Below are positions 6,268-15,632 of a DNA stretch of 44,457 nt, in pieces; within the stretch, counting starts at the first letter, position 1; each line of letters starts with the position of its first letter. The position numbers were made by a program, and so were the translations under genes. Source of the stretch: Bordetella parapertussis (GTDB lineage Bacteria; Pseudomonadota; Gammaproteobacteria; Burkholderiales; Burkholderiaceae_A); NCBI GenBank assembly GCA_945862985.1, contig CAMAZF010000018.1, positions 1 to 44,457 on the forward strand, read 5' to 3'. The notes beneath the pieces are model-generated. The model worked only from the letters and a program-made list of their open reading frames with translations, was not told the origin of the DNA and ran no database searches.

Positions 6268-7462
6268 CCGCTCCTTCGCCTTCTCCCTTGAGGGCCTCGA
6301 ACTTGGCGGTCATGGTGGGGTTGCCGCGCGTGAGCTTTTTGATGGTGAGGTCCTCGGCCTTGTCATTGGCAAGGCGCAGGTTGTTTGCGGATTTGTAGAG
6401 CGCCTCCTTGGTTTTCTCCAAGTCCTTAATGGCCTCATCGATGCGCTTGACGGCCTCCTCAAACCCCTCGCTCGCCAGACGCCAGTTTCGCCCGAACGCA
6501 GTCTTGAAGTCGTCGAGCTGAGACTCGAATCGCGTGATGTCGATGTTCTGAGCACGCACCAACGCGAGTTCACGCTTGTAGGCCAGCGCATTGACCGAGG
6601 CATTGCGAAGCAGAGTGATGATGGGGATGAAGAACTGCGGCCGCACCACATACATCTTTGGAAACCGGTGGGAGACATCTACGATGCCGCTGTTGTAGAG
6701 CTCGTGGTCGGGCTCGAGCAGTGACACCAGCACCGCATACTCGCAGCCCTTCTCTTGGCGGTCTTTGTCGAGCTCTTTGAGAAAGTCCTCATTTCGCTTC
6801 TTGGTGGCGGTGCTGTCGTTCTCGTTCTTCATCTCAAACATGATGGAGACGATCTCGGTACCCGCTTCATCGAAGTCCCGAAAAATGAAGTCCCCCTTGC
6901 TGCCGCTGCTCGCATCGTTGTCCTTCTCAAAATATGCGCGGGGGTAGGCCGTATGCCGCAGCCGCTCGAATTCGATCTGGCAGTGCTGCTCGAGGGACTC
7001 ACCCACCATCTTGGTGGAGAGCTTTGCCTTGAGGTCTTTGAGCCGCTCAATCTGCTCTTCTCGATCCTTGATCTGAACCTCATATCGCTCTTTGAGTGAC
7101 TGTTCTGCGAGCTGCTTGGCCTGCTTTTCGGAAACCAAGGTGAGGCGAAGCGCATCACGCTCTTTTTCAACGGAGTTCACGGCCTGGGTCACCGCGAGCT
7201 GCTGGGCCAGCGACATGCGCTCAACCTGGGCCTTGAGTTCGGCCAGCTGGCGGTCCTTGTCGTTGGAGTCTTTCTGAAGCTGGGCAATGAGCTGGGCCTT
7301 AGCCAGTTCAATGGCGCTCTGCTTGTCCTTTTCGGCCAGGACCAGCCGCTCATGGATCTGTTGCTCGAAGGCGCGGTCACGGACTTGGCGCAGGATGTCG
7401 GCATAGCCTGATTCATCGATCTTGAAGGCTTTGCCGCAGTGGGGGCACTGAATGTCTTGCAT
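6260..7462 (-). CDS. DUF2130 protein: zinc-knuckle, coiled coil and PD-(D/E)XK-like domain
   Basis: A 400-residue protein. The N-terminus has a CPHCGKAF metal-binding knuckle (C6, C9). Residues of about 25-150 form a long charged, Gln/Glu/Lys-rich coiled coil. The DUF2130 domain follows with KGDFIF (D191) and IMFEMKNE (E210, K212), the D...ExK pattern of the PD-(D/E)XK nuclease superfamily. Its cellular role is not established. A GGAG sits 5 nt before the ATG. Downstream is the 19-bp repeat and then the inserted TumA-like gene; the folB-family gene was probably the original next gene. It is intact. Confidence 0.85.
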   Translation of the reverse strand: MQDIQCPHCGKAFKIDESGYADILRQVRDRAFEQQIHERLVLAEKDKQSAIELAKAQLIAQLQKDSNDKDRQLAELKAQVERMSLAQQLAVTQAVNSVEKERDALRLTLVSEKQAKQLAEQSLKERYEVQIKDREEQIERLKDLKAKLSTKMVGESLEQHCQIEFERLRHTAYPRAYFEKDNDASSGSKGDFIFRDFDEAGTEIVSIMFEMKNENDSTATKKRNEDFLKELDKDRQEKGCEYAVLVSLLEPDHELYNSGIVDVSHRFPKMYVVRPQFFIPIITLLRNASVNALAYKRELALVRAQNIDITRFESQLDDFKTAFGRNWRLASEGFEEAVKRIDEAIKDLEKTKEALYKSANNLRLANDKAEDLTIKKLTRGNPTMTAKFEALKGEGEGAES

Positions 7463-7568
7463 GGGAGCTCCGAGGCTGGATCAGAAGGTGATCCGTATTG
7501 TCCCGTAAGCCAGGATCAGAGGATGAGCTCGACGCTGCCGATCCGCCCATGCGAGAGAATAGATCCCC

Positions 7569-8768
7569 ATGAACACCACCGAACTCTTCCTGATCGCCAT
7601 GGCGATCATTTTCAGTCTGCCCTGGCTGATCTGGCGTCTGGGCCGCACCGATTACTACGCCCCCCTGGTTGTAGTGCAGATCATTGCCGGCATTCTGCTC
7701 GGGCCAGGCCTGCTCGGGCGTGTGTTTCCTGACTACTACCAGTTCGTCTTTACGCCGGCGGTGGTTCAGTCGCTCAATGGCATCGCCTGGTGGGCGGTCA
7801 TGCTTTTCGTGTTCGTTGCGGGCATGGAGCTCGATCTACGCAAGGCCTGGACCTACAAGCGAGAGACCACCATCACCGCAGGGCTGGCGCTGTTCACCCC
7901 ACTGCTGATGGGAAGCGCAGCGGCCGCGCTGCTGCTCTCCACCCCGGGCTGGATGGGGGAGGGCGCGCAGACCTGGCAGTTTGTGCTGGGCGTGGGCATG
8001 GCCTGCTCGGTGACGGCGCTGCCCATCCTGATTCTCCTCATGGAGAAGCTCGACATCCTGAGGCAGCCCCTGGGCCAGCGCATTCTGCGATACGCCAGCC
8101 TCGACGACATTGCAGTCTGGGCCCTGCTCGCGTTCATCCTCATGGATTGGCAGCGCATGGGCCGTCAGGCGGTCTTTCTGGTGGGGTTTGTCCTGGCGGC
8201 CTGGGCCTTTCGTCGCCTCATGGCCTGGCTCGCAGCGCGTGACCGTTGGTATGTGTCGCTCATCTGGCTGGCCGTGGTGGCGCTTGCGGCCGACTGGGCC
8301 GGCCTGCACTTCATGGTGGGAGCCTTTCTCGCCGGCGTGGTCATGGAGTCTGACTGGTTCGACCAAGAGAAGCTCGACCTGCTTCGTCATCATGTGCTGC
8401 TGGTGATGATGCCGGTCTTCTTCCTCTCCACGGGCCTGCGCACCAACTGGGAGCTGGGTGGCTATGCGGTGTTTCTGGTGGCTGGATTGCTGCTGGTGGC
8501 GTCCGTGGCCGGAAAGCTGCTGGGTGTTCAGCTTGCGGGCCGATGGCTGGGGTGGAAGCCAGGTGAGGCGGGCATTGTGGGCTGGCTGCTACAGACCAAG
8601 GCGCTCATCATGATCATCTTTGCCAACGTGCTGCTCGACAAGCAGATCATCAGCGCCGAGACCTTCACCGCCCTGCTGGTGATGGCTGTGCTGAGCACCA
8701 TGCTCACCGTTCCGCAGGTGGCCCCGCGGCTTGCCCGCCTGCGAGAGCTCATCGGGCGGTCTTCTTAG
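7569..8768 (+). CDS. CPA2-family cation:proton antiporter (Kef/NapA-type, membrane domain only)
   Basis: An inner-membrane protein of 399 residues, about 12-13 hydrophobic segments, without the C-terminal RCK/KTN nucleotide-binding domain found in KefB/KefC. Diagnostic segments are AGMELDLRK after helix 3, CSVTALPILILLMEKLDI, and ASLDDIAVW near residue 176, where the Asp pair is the ion-exchange site of CPA2 transporters. It probably exchanges Na+ or K+ for H+; the ion cannot be decided from sequence. The SRAP gene starts one base after its stop, so the two are probably co-transcribed. Confidence 0.88.
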   Translation: MNTTELFLIAMAIIFSLPWLIWRLGRTDYYAPLVVVQIIAGILLGPGLLGRVFPDYYQFVFTPAVVQSLNGIAWWAVMLFVFVAGMELDLRKAWTYKRETTITAGLALFTPLLMGSAAAALLLSTPGWMGEGAQTWQFVLGVGMACSVTALPILILLMEKLDILRQPLGQRILRYASLDDIAVWALLAFILMDWQRMGRQAVFLVGFVLAAWAFRRLMAWLAARDRWYVSLIWLAVVALAADWAGLHFMVGAFLAGVVMESDWFDQEKLDLLRHHVLLVMMPVFFLSTGLRTNWELGGYAVFLVAGLLLVASVAGKLLGVQLAGRWLGWKPGEAGIVGWLLQTKALIMIIFANVLLDKQIISAETFTALLVMAVLSTMLTVPQVAPRLARLRELIGRSS

Positions 8769-8769
8769 C

Positions 8770-9399
8770 ATGTGCACCAACTATGTCGCCACACAAAACC
8801 GCCAATGGGTGAAGTCGGCCCTGGGGGTGGAGCTGCCGGAGGCACCATTCCCGCAGGAGGCATATCCGGGTTATTTGGCGCCCATCGTGCACCTCGATGC
8901 AGTAGGCCAGCCCACCTGTGTGCTGGCGCGCTTTGGACTCATTCCCCATTGGGCCAAAGACAGCACCATTGGGCGCAAGACCTACAACGCGCGCAGCGAG
9001 ACGGTTCACGAAAAGCCCAGCTACCGCAGCCCATGGCGCAGGCGTCAATTCTGCTTGGCCCTCGCAGATGCCATCTACGAACCCAGCTATGAGAGTGGAA
9101 AGCCCGTACGCTGGTGCATTCAGCGCAGGGATGGTCTGCCCATGGCCCTCGCTTCACTCTGGGACCGCTGGACGGATCCTGCCACCGGCGAGATCGTCAT
9201 GTCCTTCACCATGCTCACGGTGAATGCGGATGTGCATCCAGTGATGCGCCAGTTCCACAAACCGGAGGACGAAAAGCGCTCGGTGGTGGTGCTCCAGGAC
9301 CCTCTGCCATGGCTGCATCTGAGCCTGCAACAGGCGGCTACCTTACTCACTCCTCCCGAGGTTGAGCTCGAGAGCTTTGCGCGACCGCGATCTCGCTAA
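8770..9399 (+). CDS. SRAP (YedK/HMCES-type) abasic-site DNA-protein crosslink protein
   Basis: A 209-residue protein that shields abasic sites in single-stranded DNA by covalent attachment. The start was moved to ATG 8770 because the catalytic Cys must be residue 2 (MCTNYV), exposed after Met removal. Other active-site residues are present: N73 in YNARSE, E104 in IYEP and H156 in HPVM. It begins immediately after the antiporter stop. The last 4 nt overlap the convergent DCC gene. Compared with E. coli YedK the C-terminal region is slightly different in spacing, but all key residues are in place. Confidence 0.92.
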   Translation: MCTNYVATQNRQWVKSALGVELPEAPFPQEAYPGYLAPIVHLDAVGQPTCVLARFGLIPHWAKDSTIGRKTYNARSETVHEKPSYRSPWRRRQFCLALADAIYEPSYESGKPVRWCIQRRDGLPMALASLWDRWTDPATGEIVMSFTMLTVNADVHPVMRQFHKPEDEKRSVVVLQDPLPWLHLSLQQAATLLTPPEVELESFARPRSR

Positions 9400-9773
9400 C
9401 GCATGCGGCACTGAATGGCGGGACGCACCTTCAGAAAGAGCCGATAGGCCACCTCGAGCAGTGCAGGCACACCTGGCAAGTGCCGAAGGGTGGCCAGCCA
9501 GCGCCAGCCCGGAATATGCCGCCAGAGTTCGAGGAAGGCACGGGCACCCGAGAGAGGTTCACCGGGCAACGGCTGCACATGAAAGCGCGCCATGAGCGCG
9601 CCCTGAGGCAATGGCAAAACAGCCGCATTGGAGGGTGAGGAGACATCGCACCAGTCGACGCGCTGGGCGCGGTCTAGGCGTTGATAGAGCGCAATCTCTT
9701 TGCTGCAGAGCGGGCAGGACCCGTCGTAGAAGACGCGGATCGATGCGGGGCTTTGCGGCGATGGGGTGTTCAT
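9396..9773 (-). CDS. DCC-family (DUF393) thiol-disulfide oxidoreductase-like protein
   Basis: A 125-residue protein with the family signature FYDGSCPLC (D17, C20, C23) near the N-terminus. The fold is predicted to resemble thioredoxin; few members have a defined role. The ATG overlaps the stop of the BciA-like gene by 4 nt, so the two are translationally coupled and read as a two-gene operon. The protein is intact and of normal length. Confidence 0.88.
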   Translation of the reverse strand: MNTPSPQSPASIRVFYDGSCPLCSKEIALYQRLDRAQRVDWCDVSSPSNAAVLPLPQGALMARFHVQPLPGEPLSGARAFLELWRHIPGWRWLATLRHLPGVPALLEVAYRLFLKVRPAIQCRMR

Positions 9774-10702
9774 GAGGAGTTGGAACCCACTGAAAGCAGA
9801 AGGTTCCGATAATGCTCCTCCAGCCGGTCCTGCCCCCAGCTTGGCGTGGCATCTGCGTCGTAGCGCTGCGTCTCCTCGTTCCAGACCAGCATCGATTCTG
9901 TGGCGTAGTAATGGCCGATCCGGGCGTACTCGGCCTTCTCGGCGAGGCGTGGCAGCACCAGGCTCAGCACATCCAGTCCGCGAGCGACGAGCCGCAGCAG
10001 TCCGGGGGGTACCCGTTTCACACGCACAGGTCTGCCCAGGACGCGCTCCAAGATGGCGGCCTGATCCATGGGGGTGAGGGCAGGGCCAGGGCCACCAATG
10101 GGCAGTACCGCACAGCGCGCGCTCGGGTTGGTGAGGCTGTTCACCAGAAAGCTCGCCAGGTCTCGGTCTGAAATGGGCTTGCAGGCCGTGAGCGTGCCGC
10201 TTCCAAACACCAGAAAAGGCTTACCCGCTGCGACCCGTTTGATCTGACCGCTCAGAGACTTGAAAAAAGCAGTGGGACGCACAATGGTCCATTGGAGTGG
10301 CGCAGCACGAAGGCTCGCCTCGAAGGCGAGCTTGGCCTCTTGGAAGACCAGCTTGGGCCGCTGAACGCAGATGGCTGAGAGCAACACAAAGTGTTGCACG
10401 TGAGCCTGAACGGCAGACTGCAGCAGCACCTGTTGAGCATCGTGGTCGACTCGCCATGCGTCCTCACGCGTGCCCGTGCGCGAGGCCATACAAGACACCA
10501 CCGCCTGCACACCCTCACGGCGCAGGCGCTCCGCAAGGGCGCTCGTGTTCGCGCGTGTGTTCGAGTGCGCGGTCCGAAGGTCCTCACGCGTGATGCACAC
10601 CACCCGATGTCCGGCCTGTTGCAGCGCCAGTAGGGTGGCTGACCCAATGGTTCCGCTGGCACCCGTGAGGGCCACGGTCAGAGACGGCGATGGTGCGTTC
10701 AT
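9770..10702 (-). CDS. BciA/DVR-like NAD(P)H-dependent 8-vinyl reductase homologue
   Basis: A 310-residue Rossmann-fold protein with TGASGTIG (G14, G17, G20) at the N-terminus. The middle segment IVRPTAFFKSLSGQ, then KPFLVFGSGTLTACKPISDRD, and the C-terminal YATESMLVW...YDADATPS.G.D.LEE.Y are the signature stretches of divinyl (proto)chlorophyllide 8-vinyl reductase (BciA in bacteria, DVR in plants). No other bacteriochlorophyll gene is in the window. It may therefore serve a remote photosynthesis cluster, or be a paralogue with another substrate. It is coupled to the DCC gene by a 4-nt overlap. Confidence 0.75.
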   Translation of the reverse strand: MNAPSPSLTVALTGASGTIGSATLLALQQAGHRVVCITREDLRTAHSNTRANTSALAERLRREGVQAVVSCMASRTGTREDAWRVDHDAQQVLLQSAVQAHVQHFVLLSAICVQRPKLVFQEAKLAFEASLRAAPLQWTIVRPTAFFKSLSGQIKRVAAGKPFLVFGSGTLTACKPISDRDLASFLVNSLTNPSARCAVLPIGGPGPALTPMDQAAILERVLGRPVRVKRVPPGLLRLVARGLDVLSLVLPRLAEKAEYARIGHYYATESMLVWNEETQRYDADATPSWGQDRLEEHYRNLLLSVGSNSS

Positions 10703-10787
10703 GCGCGCATTGTCAGCGCATTCCTTTTTCTGGGCCAGTGTCGTATTCTTCTATGCGTATAAATAAAAACAAGTCGGGAGAAAAACC

Positions 10788-11255
10788 ATGAAACAGTCCC
10801 TTGCAGCCCTTGCGCTGTGTGGCTCCATGCTGCTGGGTAGCCCCTTGGCGGCCCAGGCGGCGGACACCAAGGCCGTCTTGATCGATGAACTCAGTGCTTA
10901 TCTCGAGTTTGTCGACTATGGCGGCGCGGTGATTTTTGCAGAGCAAATCCCTCGGGCCGAATACAGCAAGATGATGATCATCGACGCGCGTGATGCAGGC
11001 CAGTTTGCGAAGTCTCACATTCCAGGTGCCGTCAACATCGAGTGGCGCAAGGTGCTCGAGCAGCGCGCTCAAATTCCCAAGAACAAGATGGTCCTCATCT
11101 ACTGCAACACGGGCAGCCTCTCGGCACAGGGCGGACTCGCGCTGCGCCTGGCTGGCTACGAGAATGTGCGCATTCTGCAGGGCGGGTTTGAGGAGTGGAA
11201 GGCCAAGGGCGGGCTCGACGCCAATGCCCACGCCACGGGACCAGCCAAGCACTAA
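10788..11255 (+). CDS. Periplasmic single-domain rhodanese
   Basis: A 155-residue protein with an N-terminal signal peptide (cleavage expected near AQAA, residue 25). One rhodanese domain covers about residues 45-145: MIIDARDAGQFAKSHIPGAVNI and the active-site loop YCNTGSLSAQ with C106, followed by GYENVRILQGGFEEWK. The family transfers sulfane sulfur or serves in thiol chemistry; the partner is unknown. A GGGAG lies 8 nt before the ATG. It is transcribed alone, between convergent and divergent neighbours. Confidence 0.9.
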   Translation: MKQSLAALALCGSMLLGSPLAAQAADTKAVLIDELSAYLEFVDYGGAVIFAEQIPRAEYSKMMIIDARDAGQFAKSHIPGAVNIEWRKVLEQRAQIPKNKMVLIYCNTGSLSAQGGLALRLAGYENVRILQGGFEEWKAKGGLDANAHATGPAKH

Positions 11256-11276
11256 ACCGCCTGGCTGGAGCCTCGT

Positions 11277-12443
11277 TCAATAAGAACGGGGCAGGTTGAG
11301 AATGTGCTCGGCCACGTAGGAGTAAATGAGGTTCGATGAGATGGGCGCGACCTGATACAGGCGCGTCTCTCTGAACTTCCTTTCGACGTCGTACTCTGCC
11401 GCGAACCCAAAGCCACCGTGGGTCTGGAGGCAGACATCCGCAGCCTCAAACGAAGCCTTGGCCGCGAGATACTTGGCCATATTGGCTTCCGCACCGCAGG
11501 GCTTCGCTGCATCAAAGAGCGCACAGGCCTTAAAGCGCATGAGGCTCGCGGCCTCCGTTTCCATATACGTCTGAGCAATCGGGAACTGCACGCCTTGGTT
11601 CTGGCCGATGGGCCTGCCAAAAACGACTCGGTCCTTGGCGTAGGTGCGCGCCTTGTCAATGCACCAGTAGGCGTCGCCAATGCACTCTGCGGCAATGAGC
11701 GCGCGCTCTGCATTGAGGCCATCGAGGATGTATTTGAAGCCCTTTCCCTCCTCGCCAATGAGCTGCTCGGCGGGAATCTCGAGGTTGTCAAAGAAGACCT
11801 CGTTGGTCTCGTGGTTCACCATGTTGCGGATGGGGCGAACCTCCATGCCGTGGCCGATGGCCTCACGCAGATCCACCAGAAAAATACTCATCCCTTCAGA
11901 CTTACGAGTGACCTGATCCAGCGGCGTGGTTCGCGCCAGGAGAATCATGAGGTCAGAGTGCTGAATGCGTGAGATCCAGACCTTCTGCCCGTTCACGACA
12001 TAACGATCCCCCTTCTTGACCGCAGTGGTCTTGAGCTGAGTGGTGTCGGTGCCTGTGGTGGGCTCTGTCACAGCCATGCTCTGAAGGCGAAGCTCGCCAG
12101 TGGCGATCTTGGGAAGGAACTGCTGCTTCTGGGCCTGCGACCCATGACGCAGCAGGGTTCCCATGTTGTACATCTGCCCGTGACAGGCACCAGCATTTCC
12201 ACCCGATCGATTGATCTCTTCCATGATCACGGAGGCCTCGGTCAGGCTCAGCCCCGACCCACCATACTCGGTGGGAATGAGCGCGGCCAGCCAGCCCGCC
12301 TGCGTCAGCGCGTTGACGAAGGCTTCGGGATAGCCGCGGGCCTCGTCAATCGCCTGCCAATACTTGGAATCGTATTGGCCGCAAAGGTCACGCAGGGCTT
12401 CGCGCAGAGGCTGGTGCTCATCGGGAATGGGGATCTCGTTCAA
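11277..12443 (-). CDS. Acyl-CoA dehydrogenase with helix-G catalytic Glu (isovaleryl/long-chain type)
   Basis: A 388-residue flavoprotein of the acyl-CoA dehydrogenase family that introduces a trans-2 double bond into acyl-CoA and passes electrons to ETF. Seen are MAVTEPTTGTD (about 123-133), DRVVFGRPI (271-279) and QTHGGFGF. The usual C-terminal EGT motif holding the catalytic Glu of MCAD-type enzymes is replaced by QVAPISSN. Instead a Glu (E246) is present in GLNAERALIA, where isovaleryl-CoA and long-chain dehydrogenases keep theirs. Substrate is unknown; branched or unusual acyl-CoA is plausible. It starts 38 nt after the TonB receptor gene and may share its transcript. Confidence 0.88.
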   Translation of the reverse strand: MNEIPIPDEHQPLREALRDLCGQYDSKYWQAIDEARGYPEAFVNALTQAGWLAALIPTEYGGSGLSLTEASVIMEEINRSGGNAGACHGQMYNMGTLLRHGSQAQKQQFLPKIATGELRLQSMAVTEPTTGTDTTQLKTTAVKKGDRYVVNGQKVWISRIQHSDLMILLARTTPLDQVTRKSEGMSIFLVDLREAIGHGMEVRPIRNMVNHETNEVFFDNLEIPAEQLIGEEGKGFKYILDGLNAERALIAAECIGDAYWCIDKARTYAKDRVVFGRPIGQNQGVQFPIAQTYMETEAASLMRFKACALFDAAKPCGAEANMAKYLAAKASFEAADVCLQTHGGFGFAAEYDVERKFRETRLYQVAPISSNLIYSYVAEHILNLPRSY

Positions 12444-12481
12444 TCGGGTGGTCCTTAGGGTATGTGGTCAGTTGGAGTGAT

Positions 12482-14479
12482 TTACGACCGCCACTCTACT
12501 TTCATCCAGACCGTTCGTCCCGGCTCGTTTACCCCGGTATTCACACTGGATAAGTACCCCGCGATGCTCGCATCACTCCGATTGAGATGCTCGTAGTGAT
12601 TGTGGTTGAGCGCGTTGTCGATGCCTACACTCAGCTGAAGGTCTCTGGCGATGGAGCGACTGGCGTGAAGTCCAAGCGTGGTGAAGCCTGGCGTCTCGGT
12701 GGCGCGATCCAGGCCAACAATGGTGCCAAAGCCCGGATGAATGCGGTCCTGTTTGGCCACCAGGCGCAGCACCCCCCCTAAGTTCCAACTGCCCAGCCGG
12801 TGGTCAAGCGCCACCTTCGCCTCAAGCGGCGGTGTCTGAGCCAAGGGCTTGTCCATGGTGGTGTTCTCCCCCTGAACCCAGGCCAGGCTCACCAGAACTT
12901 CGGTCGCAGGCGAGAGCCGAAGGCGTGCATCGGCCTCGAGCCCCACCCGCTGGGCATCGATGTTCTGGACCGAGGTGCTGCTCACCAGGAGATAGTCCCG
13001 AACCTGGCCCACATAGCCGCTCACTGACCAGCGAAGCGACCCCGTGGTGCCGAGTGCACCGACATCGAGCTGAAGGCTCTGCTCAGGATTGGCTGACGTT
13101 TGGGCCTGGAGCCCGCCCTTGGTGACGGCCTCCCAGTAGTCCAGCGGGCGCTGGCTGAGGCCCAATCCAATGTAGGCGTGCTTGTAGAGCTCCTGACCCG
13201 CAGCCTCGAGCCGTACAAAGGCAGACTGCAAAGACTCGCTCGTTTCGGCCAAGGGCTTGCCCATGGAGAACCGCTCGCCCTCCCATTCATCCAGCCTGGC
13301 ACCCAGCACGAGTTTGGACTGTTGACCCAAGGGACGGCTCACGTCCACGAACGCGCCACTGATCTGACTGCGGTAGTCGGTCATGCGCGGCATGTTGATG
13401 TAGGCCTGTGCAGCGGCGAGCGTCTTCTGAGTCGTCATGCGTCCGCGGTGCTCCTCCTCTCGGTGGTCTGCTCCCACCACCACGGAGTGCCCCGCGAGCC
13501 AGAGCTGTGCGGCCAGTCGCCCACCATGGGTGATCCGGTCGGGGTTCATCACCGAAAAGCAGTTGGGGTTCATCATGCTGACCATCATGCAAGCGGCCCC
13601 GCCCGCAGGCGCTTGACGCAGGCTGTAGTTGTCCATCACATGATCAATCGCGCTGCGATAGGCGCGTGCCTCGATAGACTCCACCACTCCGTCTTTGGGG
13701 GCCCAGGTGAGGCTCACCCCATTGCTGCGTCGATCAAACAGGGAGCCATCCATGCCTCGGTCTGCGTAGGCGGCGCGTCCAGCGCTCGACACCCCGTCGA
13801 GACCCACCGTGAGTGTGTCGGTGAGCTTGAGCTGCCCCCTCAGGGTGGCGCTTCGACGGGCATATGCAGCATGCACCGTCTCGCCATCCCCATCTTGATA
13901 ATTTCCAGCACGGGCGTGGGTCAGGTTGAGCTCGAGTGCGGCGCCCTCGGTGCTCTTGTGAAGGCTGAGTAGGGCATCACGACGGCCCCAGGAGCCCCCC
14001 ACCACGCTGGCGCGTACCCCTTGTGATGAGGCGCTGGGAAAGGCTTCATGTTCGAAGAGCACCACGCCCGCGGAGTGGCCGTTTCCGTAGCGCACGCTCT
14101 GTGGGCCTTTGATGACGCGCACCTCGTCATGTGCATCGGGAAAAACATAGGCCGTAGGAGGATCCATTCGTGCAGAGCACCCGCCATGAAACTCCATGCC
14201 GTCGACCAGAATGCCAAGCCGAGAGGCCGATGAACCCCGCAGAACGGGGTCCCCGTCGGTGCCGCCTTTTCGGACAACAGAGAAGCCCGGGATGTTCTTG
14301 AGAAAGCTCGCGCCGTCGTTGGCGGGAATGGGCTGCTGCGCAAGCCGCGGGTCGAGGCTGAGCTCAAGAGCGCTCTGGCTCGGGGTTCCGGTGACCACCA
14401 CAGTAGGGGTCTGCGATTGCGCGGCCGCAGACGTGACAAGCATGCAGCCCATGGCCGCACAAAGTGCATTTTTTTTCAT
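12482..14479 (-). CDS. TonB-dependent copper receptor (OprC/NosA type)
   Basis: An outer-membrane receptor of 665 residues. A signal peptide (residues 1-20) is followed by the TonB box TPTVVVTG, a plug domain and a 22-strand barrel. The plug motif GMEFHGGCSARMDPPTAYVFP holds C101 and M105, the CxxxM pair that binds copper in OprC, and is diagnostic of the TonB-copper family. ATG 14479 was chosen because GGAG lies 8 nt upstream; earlier in-frame starts have no such site. It follows the DUF2946 and redoxin genes in the same orientation, a common partnership for copper acquisition. It appears complete. Confidence 0.9.
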   Translation of the reverse strand: MKKNALCAAMGCMLVTSAAAQSQTPTVVVTGTPSQSALELSLDPRLAQQPIPANDGASFLKNIPGFSVVRKGGTDGDPVLRGSSASRLGILVDGMEFHGGCSARMDPPTAYVFPDAHDEVRVIKGPQSVRYGNGHSAGVVLFEHEAFPSASSQGVRASVVGGSWGRRDALLSLHKSTEGAALELNLTHARAGNYQDGDGETVHAAYARRSATLRGQLKLTDTLTVGLDGVSSAGRAAYADRGMDGSLFDRRSNGVSLTWAPKDGVVESIEARAYRSAIDHVMDNYSLRQAPAGGAACMMVSMMNPNCFSVMNPDRITHGGRLAAQLWLAGHSVVVGADHREEEHRGRMTTQKTLAAAQAYINMPRMTDYRSQISGAFVDVSRPLGQQSKLVLGARLDEWEGERFSMGKPLAETSESLQSAFVRLEAAGQELYKHAYIGLGLSQRPLDYWEAVTKGGLQAQTSANPEQSLQLDVGALGTTGSLRWSVSGYVGQVRDYLLVSSTSVQNIDAQRVGLEADARLRLSPATEVLVSLAWVQGENTTMDKPLAQTPPLEAKVALDHRLGSWNLGGVLRLVAKQDRIHPGFGTIVGLDRATETPGFTTLGLHASRSIARDLQLSVGIDNALNHNHYEHLNRSDASIAGYLSSVNTGVNEPGRTVWMKVEWRS

Positions 14480-14553
14480 AACCAATCTCCAAAGTGTGAA
14501 CAGCAAGAGATCGCCGCAGGCGCATTGCGCCGACAGCGATTCAGCGAGTGGAC

Positions 14554-14943
14554 TTAGGAGCGTTGGGGCGGCCCTTGCGGCGGGGCGTGGGCGAGGAGGG
14601 GGCGAGCACGGGGGGCCTCGAGAGACGGCACGAGACCCGAGAATGCATGGGCCTGAGGAGCAGGCTCACAGCCAATCAGGGTGTTGGGTGGGAGTGGGGC
14701 CGCGCCGGAGAGACTACAAACGGAGCAATGGTCAGACTGGTGAGAGGCGGAACTGGGCTGCGTGGGCGCCGGCTCTCCATCGAGCCGCATACGAACCATA
14801 CCGCCCTGGGTACAGACCAGAACCTCGCCTGGTTGGAGCTGAGTGGCAATGGAAATGGCGTGAGAGCGTCCTAACCCCTGAGCCCACAAGAGGCCTGCAA
14901 GGGCAATGAGCCAGAGCCAAATCCAGGAACGACGAAGCTGCAT
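14554..14943 (-). CDS. DUF2946 copper-associated membrane-anchored protein
   Basis: A 129-residue protein with an N-terminal membrane anchor or signal (residues 4-22, WIWLWLIALAGLLWAQGL), then a periplasmic part with HCSVCSL, the metal-ligand-like motif of DUF2946 proteins. The C-terminal half is rich in Pro and Ala. These proteins are commonly encoded next to copper TonB receptors, and the same holds here. Its start overlaps the redoxin stop by one base (TGATG). A 74-bp gap separates it from the receptor gene. Confidence 0.75.
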   Translation of the reverse strand: MQLRRSWIWLWLIALAGLLWAQGLGRSHAISIATQLQPGEVLVCTQGGMVRMRLDGEPAPTQPSSASHQSDHCSVCSLSGAAPLPPNTLIGCEPAPQAHAFSGLVPSLEAPRARPLLAHAPPQGPPQRS

Positions 14944-15560
14944 CAGTACTTAATCGAACATCCGTAGGGCTGGGACTCGGGGACGGAGACCGGCTTGCCA
15001 GCCGTTGCCTCACGCATGGCCTGCTCCATGTAGTTCACGGCCAGCGCAATATCGCGGGTGCTCGCTGATCGAATACTGTCGATGGCGCCGTGGTAGACCA
15101 CCACGCCTTCTGGGTTGATGAGCACCATCTCGGGAGTGGTCTTGGCGCCATAGCCTCTGCCAGTCTTGCCATCTGCATCAAGCGCCACCTGGGTGGGGAG
15201 CGACTTCATGGCGACGTTCCACGCCATGAGGTTTGGGCCGTCCTTAAACTCGGGGTGATTGCTGTTGGTGGAGCTGATCTGCAGCCAGCGCACATTGAGT
15301 TCACGCGCGGCACGTTGAGTCTTCTGCATGTTCCCGCTGTTGTAGTGCTTCTGAACAAACGGGCAGGAGGGGTTCACCCATTCCAGCGCGAGCCACCGCC
15401 CTTTGAATTGATTCAGGGTGACGGGGTTGCCCTGCACATCCACCAGGGAAAAGGCGGGTGCGGGCTGCCCGACCTTCACGGCAGCCGTGGCCACACCCGC
15501 TGCAGCAAGGGCTAGCACGGTGAGTGCAGCACCACATATTCCAAAAAGGTATTTCAACAT
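14943..15560 (-). CDS. Exported redoxin (AhpC/TSA-type thioredoxin-fold protein)
   Basis: A 205-residue protein. The start at 15560 is supported by GGAGG 4 nt upstream and by the signal peptide that follows (MLKYLFGICGAALTVLALAA, cleavage near residue 27). The thioredoxin-like domain contains GQPAPAFSLVDVQGNPVTLNQ (in parts) and WVNPSCPFVQKHY with C66 as the single active-site-type cysteine. A second cysteine, C201, lies in the C-terminal YGCSIKY and could act as a resolving or metal-binding residue. It heads the copper operon, so a role in periplasmic copper or thiol handling is inferred. Confidence 0.85.
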   Translation of the reverse strand: MLKYLFGICGAALTVLALAAAGVATAAVKVGQPAPAFSLVDVQGNPVTLNQFKGRWLALEWVNPSCPFVQKHYNSGNMQKTQRAARELNVRWLQISSTNSNHPEFKDGPNLMAWNVAMKSLPTQVALDADGKTGRGYGAKTTPEMVLINPEGVVVYHGAIDSIRSASTRDIALAVNYMEQAMREATAGKPVSVPESQPYGCSIKY

Positions 15561-15632
15561 GAGGCCTCCGGTGTGCTCCAATAGTAAGCGAAGTATCAAA
15601 CAGAAGACGTTGCAACCCAAGGAGAGATGACC

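Noticed and set aside
1-7462. CRISPR array near the Cas4-like protein
   Set aside because: No regularly spaced short repeats are present; the only repeats are the two long copies at 49 and 721 and the 19-bp pair.
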